A stretch of DNA of 64,000 bases from Symsagittifera roscoffensis. Taxonomy: Eukaryota; Xenacoelomorpha; Acoela; Convolutidae. The DNA is taken from contig NC_087068.1 of NCBI RefSeq assembly GCF_963678635.1, forward strand, positions 17,799,872 through 17,863,871. Direction: 5' to 3'. A model generated the notes under the pieces. The model saw only the letters and a program-made list of their open reading frames with translations, was not told where the DNA came from and ran no database searches. Below are positions 40,901 to 50,456 of the stretch, in pieces (the first letter of the stretch is position 1; every line of letters begins with the position of its first letter). A program made the position numbers and the translations under genes.

Positions 40901-42108
40901 CGGGAGCGGTCTTGAGTATTATACCAATCGAAACTTGGGAACGAATGGGCTTCAACGAAAATCATTTGATAGACTCGAGAATACGGTTGTCAGCTGCAAA
41001 CAAAGGGGCGCTGCGGGTGCTGGGCAGAACGCCAATAATAGCCCTAAATCTGGGGGAACGCAACCTGTGGATGAGCTTTCTTGTGGTAGAAAACCTAGAT
41101 GAGTCTGACCAATTCATTTTAGGCAGAGACTTCATCAGGAACTTCGATGTAACGATTGATCTAAACAACGCAATGTTCAGGATACGGAACCCGGATAGGA
41201 GGTACGCAATTAAACCGGTAAATTTAATAATGGCGAATGAGAACAAGGAACCGGTATTCTTGAGTAGGAGGGTGAGGCTAAAGGCGAACGAAGCGGCGAT
41301 CGTAAGCTTGCGAATGAAAAATTACAATGAACAAAGTGACAACAAGCAGGTATGCATAGTCCCAAATCCAAATAGTCAAAGTGCTGCTGTTTTAGGAAGA
41401 TCCTTCTCGATAACGAAGAGCGGTCTCTGCGTCAGTGTCTTGTTGAATACTCTTGACATACCAATCACGATACAGAGGGGGAGGAAGCTGGGATATGCTT
41501 TACTCGTAAAAACTCGATATGAAATGACTGAAAACCAAAAACAAAATGAAGTTGTTGATTGTCCCAATCATAGGGACAAAATTTGTATCTTGAGACGATT
41601 GAAGAAAATAAAAGGTTCATCAGGTCTTGTGAAATCACTTAAGTCAGAGATAGACGATGGGCTATCGAGCTGTTCGAATTTTCCGGAACGGCCCACACTA
41701 GATGAAATGCAGAGTGATAAACCGGTCCTACCGGAAATTGAACATTTAAGAGGCAAGATAACGGACGAACAGCTCGAAGCCATCAAGGACGTATTAGAGC
41801 GGAACGAGGAAGTTTTTTCGAGACAGAAGGCAGACATCGGGTGTTGTAATTTTGTTGAGCGTGAAATAGAACTTGAGGAGAATGCGGTACCGCACAGGGA
41901 GGGGGCGATGCGCATGACCCCACACAAATCGGATGCGTGTAGAAAAGAGATCGAAACGCTACTAGAGTATGATATGATAGAAACATCCAAATCACCGTGG
42001 GCGTGTGGAGTAGTGATGGCCAAAAAGAAAGGCGACCATTTGAGGTTTCGTTGTGACTTTCGATACCTGAACTCACCAGGTAGAAACGGGAGATGCACGA
42101 ATAGATGA
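37939..42108 (+). CDS. gag-pol: Element B gag-protease-RT polyprotein (RT truncated)
   Basis: One continuous frame of 1389 residues from ATG 37939. In order: acidic Thr/Glu-rich N-terminus (1-190), coiled coil (about 195-300), capsid-like region (about 415-600), zinc knuckle CCHC (631-644), a second knuckle whose first Cys is Phe (683), a Lys-rich helix, a conserved pre-protease region, aspartic protease with Asp-Thr-Gly-Ala at 987-990 and an ILGRDF motif, then the RT N-terminus (about 1290-1378). RT stops at FRYLN and is replaced by unrelated residues after a roughly 1.4-kb deletion, so the YxDD box and RNase H are missing. Gag and pol are fused with no frameshift, unlike A. Confidence 0.92.
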   Translation: MRRSRVPVAEKRSSESRTKYNSSLRKTTSAGPKITKKNFSVSMVNTRSNTENRTKEGTEGKQAEPAIEIDLETPDQSVDEVEKKTTESTPMPTAEEPNPKSMEFSPIDNVEDTTGNTPETVKDESQAKRTSFTERLAIMVGMKSGDAAAEEPEAEKGKTFGTVSTKTADTDQNEDQIRPGTAANNRAAADHETTTLELGDLMAKLDQIDKKLKHREEDRDVIRKELRNNKHEYLDSYFNLAKATEERLQQMSDKVDTTDGDRDKNIKKDMQEMKQRYDAVNSQLGSFETRMDTMSRDQAESSCAIQAKLDAILRNSTSQDRPAAERTQGNRVDFVEPQRNKRQSTPLPLPRDDASTAREGGKAIMKSGTANTTSGPGDSTTHNNVGPDVMTWASTWEMMNRTLEAFATRNTDSSDRGSNKSRKTFKKPKEFKDDSDGCIDTWVEVIRLHLEQDKLNDERQACTALTRNLEGTALKCVVAKKEEERDTADKIFEKLLNRFGSSMKGHQAMMRFEKRRQRDDESIDRFLDDLESLRRRSDPEESTNRRNFSIASKFIDGVKSDDLRTMLATYYTLSKDSAPTPEEMRQKSREYMLMKPKQYSYSDNRNTQGGNQPERSSWYKPRDDMDKLRSCANCGSADHHVADCTTYKQGMKSLGYAPDEEDMSQMEEHEYYSGLIIKISARFFFCNQEGHFRMDCPLFWEAQSHPKHKLALAAAQNQRNRQTEFEAKNLEAPSRELPTKTVKAVTHANNAIEATAKNALEINYEKAASEAINKVKQDLATKEIEKRLKKEIERQKMNEALGCSQSIPEAVAGSTKSGNCNTVKMVTGKPFGITKIGARIMSIITVGGHEVTRNLSEPSDQTIMHIDVYADYLSGISPQTTSRALRALLTRGGSKSVRVDNRYTEAYGPHEVMLNIDGINIYWKTMITCDEDLVGQIYVGKEELKVRSIGHCAMLEEDAMHIGTEADVSAHVLDISGKKTQLRGLLDTGAVLSIIPIETWERMGFNENHLIDSRIRLSAANKGALRVLGRTPIIALNLGERNLWMSFLVVENLDESDQFILGRDFIRNFDVTIDLNNAMFRIRNPDRRYAIKPVNLIMANENKEPVFLSRRVRLKANEAAIVSLRMKNYNEQSDNKQVCIVPNPNSQSAAVLGRSFSITKSGLCVSVLLNTLDIPITIQRGRKLGYALLVKTRYEMTENQKQNEVVDCPNHRDKICILRRLKKIKGSSGLVKSLKSEIDDGLSSCSNFPERPTLDEMQSDKPVLPEIEHLRGKITDEQLEAIKDVLERNEEVFSRQKADIGCCNFVEREIELEENAVPHREGAMRMTPHKSDACRKEIETLLEYDMIETSKSPWACGVVMAKKKGDHLRFRCDFRYLNSPGRNGRCTNR

Positions 42109-42115
42109 TGACTTA

Positions 42116-42823
42116 ATGAGGTTACTCGAGAAACTAGCAGATGACAAACCCGTGATCCAAGAAAAGTGTAAGGAGGAACCGGAGGTCACAATACTGCGAA
42201 GGAGCGAGATAGTTAGTGATAAAAACACCTCGAAGGTGACTAATCCTGATGGGAAAGAAGTCGTGCAGTCACTGGTTGAAAAAATCCCTGAGGACTTACT
42301 TGAACAGACTTGGGTTAGGAAAAAGAAAGTGGCATTCAAGGAAGAAGCTGAATACCTGGGACTAGGTCAAGAGTCCGGGGAGTGGTCCACGTCCACGGAG
42401 GAAGAGGATACTGAAGAAGGAAATTTGTCCGGGGAGTGTGAACTATGGGATGAGGACTCGGATGAGAGCAGCGACAATCAGGATAGTCTATGCATGATAT
42501 TGGCGGAAGAGAAGATTAGACACCGCGACAGGGAATTACAAACAGATCCATCCTCAGGAACGTACAATTTGGACGTACAAGAAGTACGAGGAGGTGAAGA
42601 ACTTGAAAGAATTGCAGTTTCGAGGAAACCATTCAGGGAACTATCATGCAACTCAAATGTCAGAACAAATCTGGTGCCAGAAGACGATATGAAGATCGTG
42701 AAGAGGATAATATGCGTGAAGCTGAATGATGACATCCACAACCCTGGGGAAATGAATGGACAGATCATGGCACTAAAGGAATATGTCAAGGCTGTCGGAC
42801 CTGATAAGAGCCCAAAAGAATGA
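42116..42823 (+). CDS. Element B linker between RNase H (lost) and integrase
   Basis: 235 residues, acidic and low complexity, homologous in its last 60 residues to A1 5500-5600 (VKRIICVKLNDDIHNPGEMNGQ against VLARIWCVKMKEDSHQPNELN). The equivalent in A1 is the tail of the RNase H ORF. It includes two copies of the purine-tract motif GTCCGGGGAG (42373-42382 and 42427-42436). Function unknown. Confidence 0.6.
   Translation: MRLLEKLADDKPVIQEKCKEEPEVTILRRSEIVSDKNTSKVTNPDGKEVVQSLVEKIPEDLLEQTWVRKKKVAFKEEAEYLGLGQESGEWSTSTEEEDTEEGNLSGECELWDEDSDESSDNQDSLCMILAEEKIRHRDRELQTDPSSGTYNLDVQEVRGGEELERIAVSRKPFRELSCNSNVRTNLVPEDDMKIVKRIICVKLNDDIHNPGEMNGQIMALKEYVKAVGPDKSPKE
42373..42436 (+). promoter_or_regulatory. 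Two internal copies of the purine-tract-like motif (B)
   Basis: GTCCGGGGAG at 42373-42382 and 42427-42436, in the same relative place as the three copies in A1 and identical to the tract beside the 3' LTR. Confidence 0.5.
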
Positions 42824-43082
42824 CAAGATGACAAGTAACCTCTCCAAATGGATCCGGACGGGGTCCAAGGAGAAAGGGGAATTCGAAGAAGACAGCTACA
42901 AGATCTTGCGCCAGTTCTACAAAGAGAAGAAAGATTTACTCTATCACACAGCTGACGGGGTGGTAGCGTGCAAGAGAAAAGATGAGGAGAAGATATTACA
43001 CAAGCACAACCTCATCATATTACCACAATTGTATCAGACAGAGGTGTTATTCAGATCGCACGACCAGATGGGGCAACAATGA
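42783..43082 (+). CDS. pol: Element B integrase N-terminal fragment
   Basis: It matches A1 5640-5900: R.SDLIRAQKNDKM, EEDSYKILRQ, and then the start of the integrase zinc-binding domain (FRSHDQMG). The second zinc-binding His is replaced by Gln and a UGA follows at 43080-43082, where about 24 bases present in A1 are missing. Confidence 0.75.
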   Translation: MSRLSDLIRAQKNDKMTSNLSKWIRTGSKEKGEFEEDSYKILRQFYKEKKDLLYHTADGVVACKRKDEEKILHKHNLIILPQLYQTEVLFRSHDQMGQQ

Positions 43083-43109
43083 ATACTTCACAGGTTTGAT
43101 TGGCCAGGA

Positions 43110-43709
43110 TTGAGGAAAGCTTGCGAGAGATGGGCGAATGCATGCCTGGCATGCCCGCAAGTAAAAGACCCAAGGAAGATGAAATTCCCACTCAAGTCGG
43201 TTGAAAGCTCAGAATTTAATGAAGTGGTGCAGATAGACCATCAAAAGATCTGCATGACGGAGTCGGGGTATAACCAGATACTGGTTATAATAGACCACTT
43301 CACAAAGTTGGCAGAAGCGGTGCCGTGTCAAACAGCCTCGGCAGAGGAGACTTGTGACAACGTGATAACTCATTGGATATCGAGGTATGGTTGTCCAATG
43401 ACTTTTCAGTCAGACAACGGCAAGCAACCGATCAGGAGTGTGGTAATCTCAAGATACAAGAAGAACACGGAGGGCAGGTACCACAGGCACAATCGCATGG
43501 ATTGGAGCACGGCACAAAGAGTCAGGAGGGATTGCTTCCATGACGCAGCTTGGATGGAATACTTCACGCAGCCACGTGTACCAGAAGGTGCGGTCCACCT
43601 AATCATACGGAAGCCTGCTGCGGGTGCTGACCCGGATTCAATCACATTGGCAAACGAGGATCTTAAGTTTCGCTGGAGCTGCGACGCCACAGATGTTGGC
43701 AACACTTGA
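43110..43709 (+). pseudogene. Element B integrase core fragment fused to ORF2 sequence
   Basis: Residues 1-108 are the integrase core: Cys-x2-Cys (CLACPQ), first Asp (QIDHQK) and second Asp (QSDNG). Immediately after that (about 43424) homology to integrase ends. The rest is a fusion with the pre-SGNH part of ORF2, matching A1 from about 9600 on. The catalytic Glu, GPY/F module, macro ORF, spacer and N-terminal ORF2 are lost, roughly 3.3 kb in A coordinates. Confidence 0.8.
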
Positions 43710-44193
43710 GATGCTAGGGATGACGAGAGTATACACGGTGACTCTAATGATCGGGACGAATGACGTGTCCAGGGGGGAGTCCAGGAAGGTAATGAAGCTA
43801 CATGACAAGATGAGCTGCATCCTTGAGGAATTGCGGATTCAAATGGATCCTGCCATTCTCACGGTGTGTACCAATCCCTACAACATGAAGGCGGACCAAC
43901 ACGCGATGGAAATGAACACGAAGGTGCGAAACCTGAACGAAATAATCAGGCAAATACATCAAAGGAGTGTCCTTCCCGTTGGATTACTGGACGTAGCCGA
44001 GCAGATGGAGCGATCTGTTTTCCCCGACGATGCATCCTCAGACGGGATCCACTTTGACAGGCCTAGGGGAGTGGAATGGTTGAATGATGTCTTCCAAAGG
44101 CACGTAAGCGCGTTGGAGGCAGAATTGCTGGAGACGGCCCAATTCACATTCGGGCCACCTCCAAATCCACCTTTTTCTAACTCAAGACCTTAA
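43624..44193 (+). CDS. Element B ORF2, SGNH-hydrolase segment
   Basis: It keeps block III (IGTNDVSRG; compare VGTNNISRG in A1) and block V (SDGIHFD). Block I lies upstream in another frame and has lost the catalytic Asp-Ser spacing (about 43607: GGAAGC where A1 has GGAGACAGC). The domain is therefore conserved in B but damaged. It ends with a TAA (44191-44193), with the same frame open afterwards. Confidence 0.75.
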   Translation: MLTRIQSHWQTRILSFAGAATPQMLATLEMLGMTRVYTVTLMIGTNDVSRGESRKVMKLHDKMSCILEELRIQMDPAILTVCTNPYNMKADQHAMEMNTKVRNLNEIIRQIHQRSVLPVGLLDVAEQMERSVFPDDASSDGIHFDRPRGVEWLNDVFQRHVSALEAELLETAQFTFGPPPNPPFSNSRP

Positions 44194-44271
44194 TCCAGTC
44201 GCCTGGGAGCGACGGCCGATTCTAGAGACAGCTCGAGGAGCAGTCAGACCAGATTACCAGGTGCCGCACCA

Positions 44272-45093
44272 ATGGAGGCCGAGGAGGCAACGTCATCAAC
44301 ACCTCAGAGTTCGGTAGTATCTTCGGTTTTAGTGGTGGAGAGCAAGAGGGTGGAGAGACCGGCGGAGACCAGTCGGTCGAGATATCTGGAGAAGGTAAAG
44401 GAGCTGGACTTGGAAGATCTGGAATGCAGGCAAGAGTTGGTGGAAGCTTTGGGTCTCGAGCGAGTGTCACATGAAGACTTGGGTAAACACCAGTGCGTGG
44501 ACTGGTTGAAGGCTCACGAGACGCATTTCTCAAGAGCGAAAATCATGGAGACGGCGAATCTGACTGGGATTCCCACGAAATCGGTCATGGGACTCATCAA
44601 TTACAGGCCTCTCAAGTTGCTGGGTAGTCCGGGACTCATAGTGGAGCCCCCCAAACATCGAACGAGCATTGCCAGAATTAGGTTGGCAACTCCAGCACAG
44701 TTGAGGGTGTTTGACAAACTGTTGGACCCAAGGGAAATGGAACTGCCGGATGCTGCTTATGAAGGCACGAGGTTGGCAGACGATCCTAGATACGGGAAAC
44801 CCTGCGGTAACACCCAATTGGCCAAGACCTTGGCAGTTTACGACAGAGCAGATCCAGCTGCTGCGAGGGTGGTCATCGTAGCGGGATCGGACTTCGAGGG
44901 AACGTCTCCCCAGTTGTTCTGGCCGGAGACTTTGATATACTCACTGCCAGGAGCTGAGCTGAACCAAATGTTAACCTTGGTGGTAGCAATAAAATCGGAG
45001 ATGCCTTGCGAGCCTGAGCTACTACTGTTTGCGGGAATGAATGATCACCTGCATGCGACTGGGATTCTTGAGCGAGCAGCTCAAGGGCGATGA
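44272..45093 (+). CDS. Element B ORF2 segment with second SGNH-like blocks
   Basis: It begins at ATG 44272 in the frame of the previous segment. Residues about 30-110 match A1 10650-10800. IVAGSDF (about 44875) and FAGMNDHLH (about 45030) correspond to the proposed blocks I and III of the second SGNH-like domain in A1. The frame shifts at about 45060. Confidence 0.65.
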   Translation: MEAEEATSSTPQSSVVSSVLVVESKRVERPAETSRSRYLEKVKELDLEDLECRQELVEALGLERVSHEDLGKHQCVDWLKAHETHFSRAKIMETANLTGIPTKSVMGLINYRPLKLLGSPGLIVEPPKHRTSIARIRLATPAQLRVFDKLLDPREMELPDAAYEGTRLADDPRYGKPCGNTQLAKTLAVYDRADPAAARVVIVAGSDFEGTSPQLFWPETLIYSLPGAELNQMLTLVVAIKSEMPCEPELLLFAGMNDHLHATGILERAAQGR

Positions 45094-45517
45094 ACCGGCG
45101 CCGAAGAGAATCTGGGAAGCTATCCAGACATTATTTGCAGCGATGAATGAGGTACAGGAGAACGTTATCTCGCGGTTTGGTTCCAAGACAAGAGTGCTGT
45201 TCACGACGTCCCCCGGGTACGCGAGCATGCCTCCCGCTCTGCAATTTGTGTATGCGGTCTTGATCTTAATAGCCGAGGGGAATGGATGGCGGATCCTGAT
45301 GGCAGCTCCCAATCGGGAGTTGGAACCGACGAACTTGAGGCTTCGCAAGTCAGAACTGGCAGCGGCGTGGGCGGATGTATCCCACGCGTTGAGGGGCTTC
45401 TACGAGTTAGCAAACATCCTCATGGTATTGGACGAGGTCCTCTTGCTGGAGATATCGAACTTCGCCAGACAACTCAAGCTCAGGACGTTTCGAAGTGGTT
45501 TCGAAGCATGGACTTGA
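45041..45517 (+). CDS. Element B ORF2 continuation (shifted frame)
   Basis: It matches A1 11400-11760: FTTSPGYASMP against FALSPGYACLP, LKSE/LRAE, and LMVLDEVLLLEISNF against LLVLDEVLGLELSNF (one letter varies). The frame returns to that of the next segment near 45500. Confidence 0.65.
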   Translation: MITCMRLGFLSEQLKGDEPAPKRIWEAIQTLFAAMNEVQENVISRFGSKTRVLFTTSPGYASMPPALQFVYAVLILIAEGNGWRILMAAPNRELEPTNLRLRKSELAAAWADVSHALRGFYELANILMVLDEVLLLEISNFARQLKLRTFRSGFEAWT

Positions 45518-47661
45518 CTATCACAAGCTCCACCAGTAAGTCTAGAGGACCGATCAATGAAAGAAAGAACGTAACCGCAATAGAGAAGCAACTGGAGTCG
45601 ATGGTGTATCGGCTGACACAAGAAAGAGGCAGGTGGCCATTCCTGACACCAAGGTTGGAAAACGCTACGGAGAAGACGAAGGAGAATGCCCCACCTCTTG
45701 TGAAGCAAATCTGGAGTTTTCTTGAGGAGCAGCTGGAAGTGGCCGAGAAAAGGGAAACGACGGTGACCAGGTTCGTCACAGCTGCCAACGAGGTCACAAT
45801 TGGAGGATTCTGGAGGGAGCACGCAAAGGGCGAGCTGAAGACGAGGAGGGATCACGAGATTCTTGAGTTCTTGAGTCCTTGTTGGGGAAAGGAGTTCATG
45901 GCTGGAGTGTTTGGTGCAAAGGAGACCATCTTTGGAGCCTTTGTACAAGAAATCCTGAGCATGCCCATCAGCCTGTTGTTGGCACTGTACCTGGTTTACC
46001 CGAGGTACCTATTCAATATGGGTCCAGCGTACATGTTCAGTCGGGGTGTGGAAACACTCCGGATTGACGGGTATCTGGCACTGGTGTTCCTGACCCACGG
46101 TGAACTGGTGTCATTTCATCGACTAACGAAATATGGGGAGCCCCTGTCGATGGGGAAAACCCACTCGAGCATTGACACCTATTCATATAAGTGCGCTGCA
46201 GGGCTAAAGACGCTGCTAGTGGAGTATCTCCTGATGCAGAACCGACAAATGACTGGTGAGGAAAAGAATCCAAAGACGAGAGATGAAAGGAGGAAAGTGA
46301 ATGGGGGCATGCCGCTGTTGACAGACCTGTGCCTGGCGATGAGATCGGACCCAATGGGGATAATCCGGGGACTGGAGGAGGTCGTAACCTGCATTTATGG
46401 ACCGGCCGTGACATTCGCGTTTCCAGATCCTCTGGTGACAGCTTATCGCAACTCCGTGACACACGTGAGCCTCATAAGTATACTGGATGGGACGACACTC
46501 AACTGGTGTCAGCAAGAGGTGCTGAGGGCACAAATGAGCAACACGGTACTCTTCGGAAAAGTGAAAGATCAAGAATTGATGGTGTACAATTTCCGCGGAC
46601 AACTGCAGTGTAGGATGGGAGGTAAACGCGAGGGTCCCATCGAAACTTACCCCAAATTCTGGAACCTAAATCCCCTGACGGCGAGTGGACAAGAGGTCTT
46701 GAGAATTCCCGCATGGAAGAAGAGCTTCGTGTTGGTGAAGAGGGAGCTAGAGGAAATTCTGGAGAAGGAAGTTTTGCCAACAACCATTCCAGAGTTCCCA
46801 ACGGTAAGGAGAATGACCCTGGGAATGAACAGTTCACTGGTGGTCCCGTCCCTAATCGCGAGAGCAGCGGCGGAAGGGCAGCAGAGGGAATTCACCGATG
46901 GCTGGGATCCCCTATTCATCGGCTACACTGCAGCGGTCTATTTCCACACCTGTGACATAAAAATAAACTTCTGGACGACCCAAGCGAAGAAGATGAAAGG
47001 CTCATTGCCCCCAAAATTCGAGATACGAGAGGTCTTGAGAAAGCTTGAGCGGGCGGGTTTGGAGAACATGTTGCCGGTGTGGGACGATGCCAGGATGATC
47101 GTGGAAGAAGGACACATTGCACTAAAGGACGAGATGAAGTTTGCCACGAGAAGATACCGGGCACCTTACGGACTGGAGCAGGTGGAGATGAGACAGGAGG
47201 GGAAGGAGCTGGATGCAGCAGGCCCATTGTATGTGGCTCTGACGGAATACAAGAAACCAGATCCGACGACACCATCACCCCTGTCGGTGGGCACCCCTGG
47301 AGATAAAAGAAGCGGCCCTGTAGAAGATCGATTCAGGAGGATCCTTGAGAGGAGAAGAGTCGAATCAGGAGAAGAAAGCATGGATGAGACTCTCAGCGAG
47401 GCAGGGGAGGATATGGAACTGGGGAACACGCCCGAACCAAAACCATCAGAGGAGGAATTCACCACTCAAGAGCTGTTGAAGGACCTGAGCGGAGAACATT
47501 GGGCAGACACTCCCACGCCACCTCTGACCTCATCTCCCCGTGAAAATCTAGAGTTGCAACTGATGGGTGAGACTTCTAATATGGGAATGATACTCTTGAG
47601 CGCAGAAGAAAGGAAGAAAATCAAGGGGAAACAAGACCATGTTCCTAGGCACTCTGGATGA
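45500..47661 (+). CDS. Element B ORF2 core and C-terminal part
   Basis: The open frame formally starts at 45286, but homology to A1 begins at about 45500. About 720 residues align with A1 11800-13500, with the GGMPLLTDLCLAMRSDP motif (46303-46353), a DGTTLNWCQQ motif and PEFPTVRRM. This copy is unbroken across a region that is split into three frames in A1, so it is the best guide to the native protein. The acidic Pro-rich C-terminus runs out of frame near 47640. Function unknown. Confidence 0.68.
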
Positions 47662-48046
47662 GGACGCTTGGCGAGAATTCTTGAGCGAGTTCAATCGAGA
47701 AGTGGATGGCGAGATCACACTGGATGATTTCAAGGAAGAACTGTGGGACACAGTGGTGAAGTTCGGAGAGCCCGTCCTAATGGGGACGGGTCTGGAAGAG
47801 AAAGCTAGAGGAGAACTGCTGAGCAAGATGGTCGAGTTGAGAAAGGCATCACGGAAGACCAAAGAAGACGAATGTAAAGACAGCTCTACTCTGAAACATA
47901 AAACTGTCAATAAAATCATTGAAAGTGTAAGGGGGGATAAGGTCGAAACTAGTAATATAATTAAAAGTACTAATATCCTTAAGGCCCGAGCAGGGGGAGG
48001 CAAGAGTTGGAAGGGTTGGATGGAGACAAAGAGGTCGAATCAGTGA
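47639..48046 (+). CDS. Element B ORF2 C-terminal module
   Basis: FLGTLDEDAW aligns with FLGKLPEEEW of A1 ORF2 (about 13938). It is followed by a helical region conserved in spacing and by a basic tail. A frameshift near 47640 separates it from the core. It overlaps the start of ORF3 (48007). Confidence 0.6.
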   Translation: MFLGTLDEDAWREFLSEFNREVDGEITLDDFKEELWDTVVKFGEPVLMGTGLEEKARGELLSKMVELRKASRKTKEDECKDSSTLKHKTVNKIIESVRGDKVETSNIIKSTNILKARAGGGKSWKGWMETKRSNQ

Positions 48047-49551
48047 TGATAACGGCAACGCCCCCAAGTAAAGACGTGAGGTCTCTCAAGAGGAAGAGAG
48101 AGGTAGAAGGGTGGGGTAGTCCTTCGGCGGATGCGGTCTCGGATAAAAACTTGAGAGAGACGGCCCCCATGGTTCTGGCACGATGGAAGACAGCAGCCTT
48201 CAAGAGTAGCTACGAACCAAGGAAACTGCTCGAGGTAGAAAGAGAGATGGAGGTTCCCACCAACTCGACAACGGAAGAAGACTTCAAGCCTCAGAGGACA
48301 AAGATAAAACGAGGTTCGACAAGCGGGCAGACATGGGAAGTGGACGTCGGCAAAGAATGGGTCTCAAATGAACATCAGGCCACTGGGAAGCAAAAGACTA
48401 GCGATCCTCTTGAGAAGAATAAAACGAGGAACACCTCCCGACCGTGGTGGGTGGCCCTGGAAACATTGAAGGAATTGGAAGACTGCCTAAAGAAACTCGA
48501 CAGTGGATTGTCACGCAAACGACGCAACTGGGCTACCCAGCAGAAGGCTGATATTAACAAATTGGAACTGGGGAGCCATCTGAGGAGAACTTGGCAGAAC
48601 TTGTTGAGGGATTATTTTGAAGAAGCGATGAGGACATCCTCATCGGCGTCGCCATTGATGGCAAATCCTTTTGTTAGAACAGGAGGACAATTGATGTTCG
48701 CGTGGAGCCTGCTGGGGATAGAGTTGGAAACGCTGACCTCGCACGACAAGTTGAAGTTGGGTGGAAAAAGTCTAGAAATATATCAGACATTGATGCAACA
48801 CGTGGCTAGGGATAACTCAGGCTTGAGCCTGGCCAGGAGGAGAGACGCTACTTGTTTCTTGAGGTGGATAATGTCGGTGATGACTGACAGCACCATCCTA
48901 GCATGCCAGCAAAGAGCAACTGGGAGCAGAGCAATGGAAAGGAGAGTCTCAGCAGTCATCTTGAATGTATACCAGAGTACTGGGATAGAAAAGGAGGATG
49001 GTTCCAGGCAGTCTCTAGAGAGCCACAGGAAGTTAGATGAGATACGGAGATTCTACAACAAGAAGTTCGAGGAGAAACACGACGTGCACCGTAACTTGGC
49101 CTCGTCAGGAGAGTACTTGAAACCCAATAAGAAGGGAGAGTACCAGTATGTGTCTGGAGTGATGGGGATGGCGTACAACCCTTTCCTGGACTCGGAAGCC
49201 GGAGGTGCTCACAGAAACTACGAGGTGGCGGAGCTACTAAAGTTCTGGACAGAGAAGATAGTGGAGATAGACACTGTAGAGAGAGAGATACCTAGCTTAG
49301 GTTTGATTCTCGAGAAGACACCAGAGGTGATAAGTGTGCCGCGCTCAAGTAAAAGAGTCGAACTGAAGATGGGTAACGGGAATGGCATGTTGGTCTCTAA
49401 TCTGGGAGTGGTGTGGAAATTGCTGAGGCCCTCCTGGTGTCCACATCCCCATGCGAGCCTGATCGAGGAAGTCACGGAGCGAGTGAGATTAGCACCAGCG
49501 GAGGATGAAGATCTGGCGACATTGAGCATAGTCCACAGACTGATCCTCTGA
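48007..49551 (+). CDS. Element B ORF3, N-terminal and core segment
   Basis: 514 residues from ATG 48007. The first 190 are basic and variable. Residues about 215-510 align with A ORF3 core: RRRDATCFLRWI, YVSGVMGMAYNPFL, LRPSWCPHPHA. The ORF loses frame at about 49544, just before the conserved Cys/His motif, which follows in another frame. No known family recognised. Confidence 0.65.
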   Translation: MEGLDGDKEVESVMITATPPSKDVRSLKRKREVEGWGSPSADAVSDKNLRETAPMVLARWKTAAFKSSYEPRKLLEVEREMEVPTNSTTEEDFKPQRTKIKRGSTSGQTWEVDVGKEWVSNEHQATGKQKTSDPLEKNKTRNTSRPWWVALETLKELEDCLKKLDSGLSRKRRNWATQQKADINKLELGSHLRRTWQNLLRDYFEEAMRTSSSASPLMANPFVRTGGQLMFAWSLLGIELETLTSHDKLKLGGKSLEIYQTLMQHVARDNSGLSLARRRDATCFLRWIMSVMTDSTILACQQRATGSRAMERRVSAVILNVYQSTGIEKEDGSRQSLESHRKLDEIRRFYNKKFEEKHDVHRNLASSGEYLKPNKKGEYQYVSGVMGMAYNPFLDSEAGGAHRNYEVAELLKFWTEKIVEIDTVEREIPSLGLILEKTPEVISVPRSSKRVELKMGNGNGMLVSNLGVVWKLLRPSWCPHPHASLIEEVTERVRLAPAEDEDLATLSIVHRLIL

Positions 49552-49747
49552 GTCAAATGAAACGACGAGTAGACTAGGAGGGTCGTTGAAGAAAATGGAG
49601 CCGGGCAGTTGTCTTGATTCGACGTGTGGAAGTGGCGAGCACACCTGTGATGGACGGTCATGCGTTAGGATACAATCCTTTCAAAAAGAAGATTTAGTCA
49701 CTTGGTTTGAAGACATCACGGAGAGGGAGAAGAGTAGGTACAGATAG
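49544..49747 (+). CDS. Element B ORF3 segment with Cys/His motif
   Basis: A short open stretch with no start of its own, between a UGA and a TAG (49745-49747). It contains C-x4-C-x4-H-x1-C-x4-C (49610-49663), matching A ORF3 in spacing and preceded by the same Pro-Gly-Ser. This shows it belongs to ORF3 after a frameshift. Confidence 0.6.
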   Translation, partial: SSESNETTSRLGGSLKKMEPGSCLDSTCGSGEHTCDGRSCVRIQSFQKEDLVTWFEDITEREKSRYR

Positions 49748-50456
49748 TGGCTGAGTGTTACGCGAGTACCACTGTGAACATAGCAACAGCTCTGGGATTC
49801 TTCTCAAGGATGTGCAGTCTGCAGTCATTAGAGAGGCTAGAATCTGAACACCACTTGGTGACCGCGTTGAGTGTCGAGTCATGGCCCGGGGTGTTGCAGG
49901 TAACCCAGAAACACATCAAGAGCTGGAAGGTTGGACTTGAAGCGGAAATGGATTTCCCATGAGCGAAGCCTATGGTCTGCCTCTAAATGCGAATTCCTTA
50001 GTGGGGTCAGTGATGGGCAACCTATGTGGCAGCCACTATCCATTGCACATGGCGATGGTGGAGGTATCCAGCCGAAGGGTATTGATAGACAACGCCTTTT
50101 CAGTGCCCAAGTGCGTAAGACTGGCTCGGATGTCGCATCACTCACACAGGCTGTTGAGGAAAATCCGAGGGACACTGCCGAAAGAACAGAGGGACGACTT
50201 GAGTGAAATTTGGGGGGAAGAAGTTTTGGGTTTGGAAAGTGAAAACACAAGTGACCACGAGAGACAAAACGTGATCGGAAAACCTATGGGTGGTGCTCCA
50301 AACAAGGAGGAGAATGATACTATACACGAGAAGATGATGGAGCTCGAACCACTCCTGGAAGCCTCGGGAGAGCGCAATCTTAGCAGCATTGACTTCACAC
50401 ATGGGGAATTCCATGCCACTGTCTGGCACATACAGTGTGGTACCCGCATCACCTGA
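49747..50456 (+). CDS. Element B ORF3 continuation (two frames)
   Basis: The first piece, 49747-49962, matches A (TALGFFSRM.SL.SL, and WPGVLQVTQKHIKSW against FPGVLQTEQKHIGKW). The second, 49959-50456, matches FSVPKCVRL.RMS and PLLEASGER. The two overlap by four bases with a frame change. Function unknown. Confidence 0.6.
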
